Source: Bacteriovoracaceae bacterium (lineage in GTDB: Bacteria; Bdellovibrionota; Bacteriovoracia; Bacteriovoracales; Bacteriovoracaceae). Taken from it: a DNA stretch of 32,505 nt. Each line of letters starts with the position of its first letter. Positions within the stretch are counted from its first letter, which is position 1. This document shows, one piece after another, positions 32,320 to 32,505 of this stretch. The position numbers and the translations under genes were made by a program. The stretch is from positions 1 through 32,505 of the forward strand of contig JAFMBV010000035.1 of the NCBI GenBank assembly GCA_017858255.1, read 5' to 3'. Under the pieces are notes generated by a model that had not been told where the DNA came from, did not search any database, and saw nothing but the letters and a program-made list of their open reading frames with translations.

Positions 32320-32505
32320 ATGGCGAAGAAAGTAACAAAGAAGAAGGTAGCTAAGAAAGTGGCCAAGAAAGCGACTAATAAGAAAGTGGCCAAGAAAGCG
32401 ACTAAGAAGAAAGTAGCTAAAAAAGCGGCTAAGAAGAAAGTAGCTAAAAAAGCGACTAAGAAAAAAGTAGCTAAGAAAGCGACTAAGAAGAAAGTAGCTA
32501 AAAAA
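32320..32505 (+). CDS. Lysine-rich histone H1-like protein, 5' part
   Basis: An open frame from ATG 32320 to the window end, 62 codons without stop. It encodes almost only Lys, Ala, Val and Thr, in a 9-residue period of the type ATKKKVAKK (27 bases). This is the composition of bacterial H1-like proteins such as those of Bordetella and Chlamydia, which bind and condense DNA through a disordered basic tail. It diverges from the rep helicase across a 108-base region holding AT-rich stretches (TAATAAT at 32290-32296) that could serve as a -10. The C-terminus and true length lie outside the window, and copy number of the repeat is likely to vary between strains. Confidence 0.85.
   Translation, partial: MAKKVTKKKVAKKVAKKATNKKVAKKATKKKVAKKAAKKKVAKKATKKKVAKKATKKKVAKK
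32339..32505 (+). repeat. 27-bp coding tandem repeat, continuing past the window
   Basis: Units close to GCGACTAAGAAGAAAGTAGC plus TAAAAAA repeat about five times with a few substitutions, mostly silent or Thr/Ala/Asn exchanges. Near-identity of the later units suggests recent expansion by slippage or unequal recombination inside the H1-like gene. Confidence 0.8.

Noticed and set aside
32339-32505. Repeat array that could be mistaken for a CRISPR or minisatellite.
   Set aside because: The units are contiguous without spacers, keep a single reading frame and encode a recognised lysine-rich protein type.

Overview
The window reads as ordinary chromosomal DNA of a moderately AT-rich Gram-negative bacterium. 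My best guess is a member of the Bdellovibrionota, near the Bacteriovoracaceae. That is inference from a combination of traits: a secreted endonuclease I, a lysine-rich histone H1-like protein, several large secreted proteins I cannot assign, and a strong emphasis on amino-acid catabolism. No rRNA or other marker gene is present to prove it. I saw no tRNA, CRISPR array, insertion sequence or phage module.

Layout. (1) 104-2761, minus strand: a tight operon of 4-hydroxyphenylpyruvate dioxygenase followed by PaaF-like and PaaG-like crotonases. (2) 2955-5871: a secreted orphan, a Blc-type lipocalin, a small orphan and a secreted endonuclease I. (3) 6064-12633, plus strand: a three-gene chain of overlapping genes: a single-chain indolepyruvate/arylpyruvate:ferredoxin oxidoreductase, a secreted protein with two retropepsin-like DTG sites, and a Nudix-metallo-beta-lactamase fusion. 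(4) 12630-17096, minus strand: a five-gene operon of acetyl-CoA synthetase, a carboxylesterase, a DUF2797 protein, cytidine deaminase and a protein resembling the middle domain of FliM. (5) 17385-22148: a 1218-residue and a 341-residue secreted orphan. (6) 22291-28509: a leucine/isovalerate (liu) operon whose methylcrotonyl-CoA carboxylase alpha subunit is split into two genes. (7) 28532-30175: a small secreted coiled-coil protein, a tandem pair of Bor-like lipoproteins, a strong terminator and a single-domain response regulator. (8) 30172-32505: a Rep-type helicase diverging from the start of a repetitive histone H1-like gene that runs off the window.

How the genes fit together. Leucine can be carried from methylcrotonyl-CoA through methylglutaconyl-CoA and HMG-CoA to acetyl-CoA and acetoacetate by MccB, LiuC, the BC and BCCP proteins and HMG-CoA lyase. 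Isovaleryl-CoA dehydrogenase is not in the window. Arylpyruvates can go either through HPPD to homogentisate or through the Ior enzyme to aryl-acetyl-CoA, a substrate class for which PaaG- and PaaF-type enzymes are used. Acetyl-CoA synthetase recovers acetate. This suits an organism feeding on protein, but the lifestyle is inference.

The observations I would follow up first are: the two-DTG protease-like protein coupled to a Nudix-MBL fusion; the clean gene split at the biotin carboxylase/BT boundary; the tandem Bor-like lipoproteins; the FliM-like protein in a metabolic operon; and the strong, uneven enrichment of the tetranucleotide GGCC.
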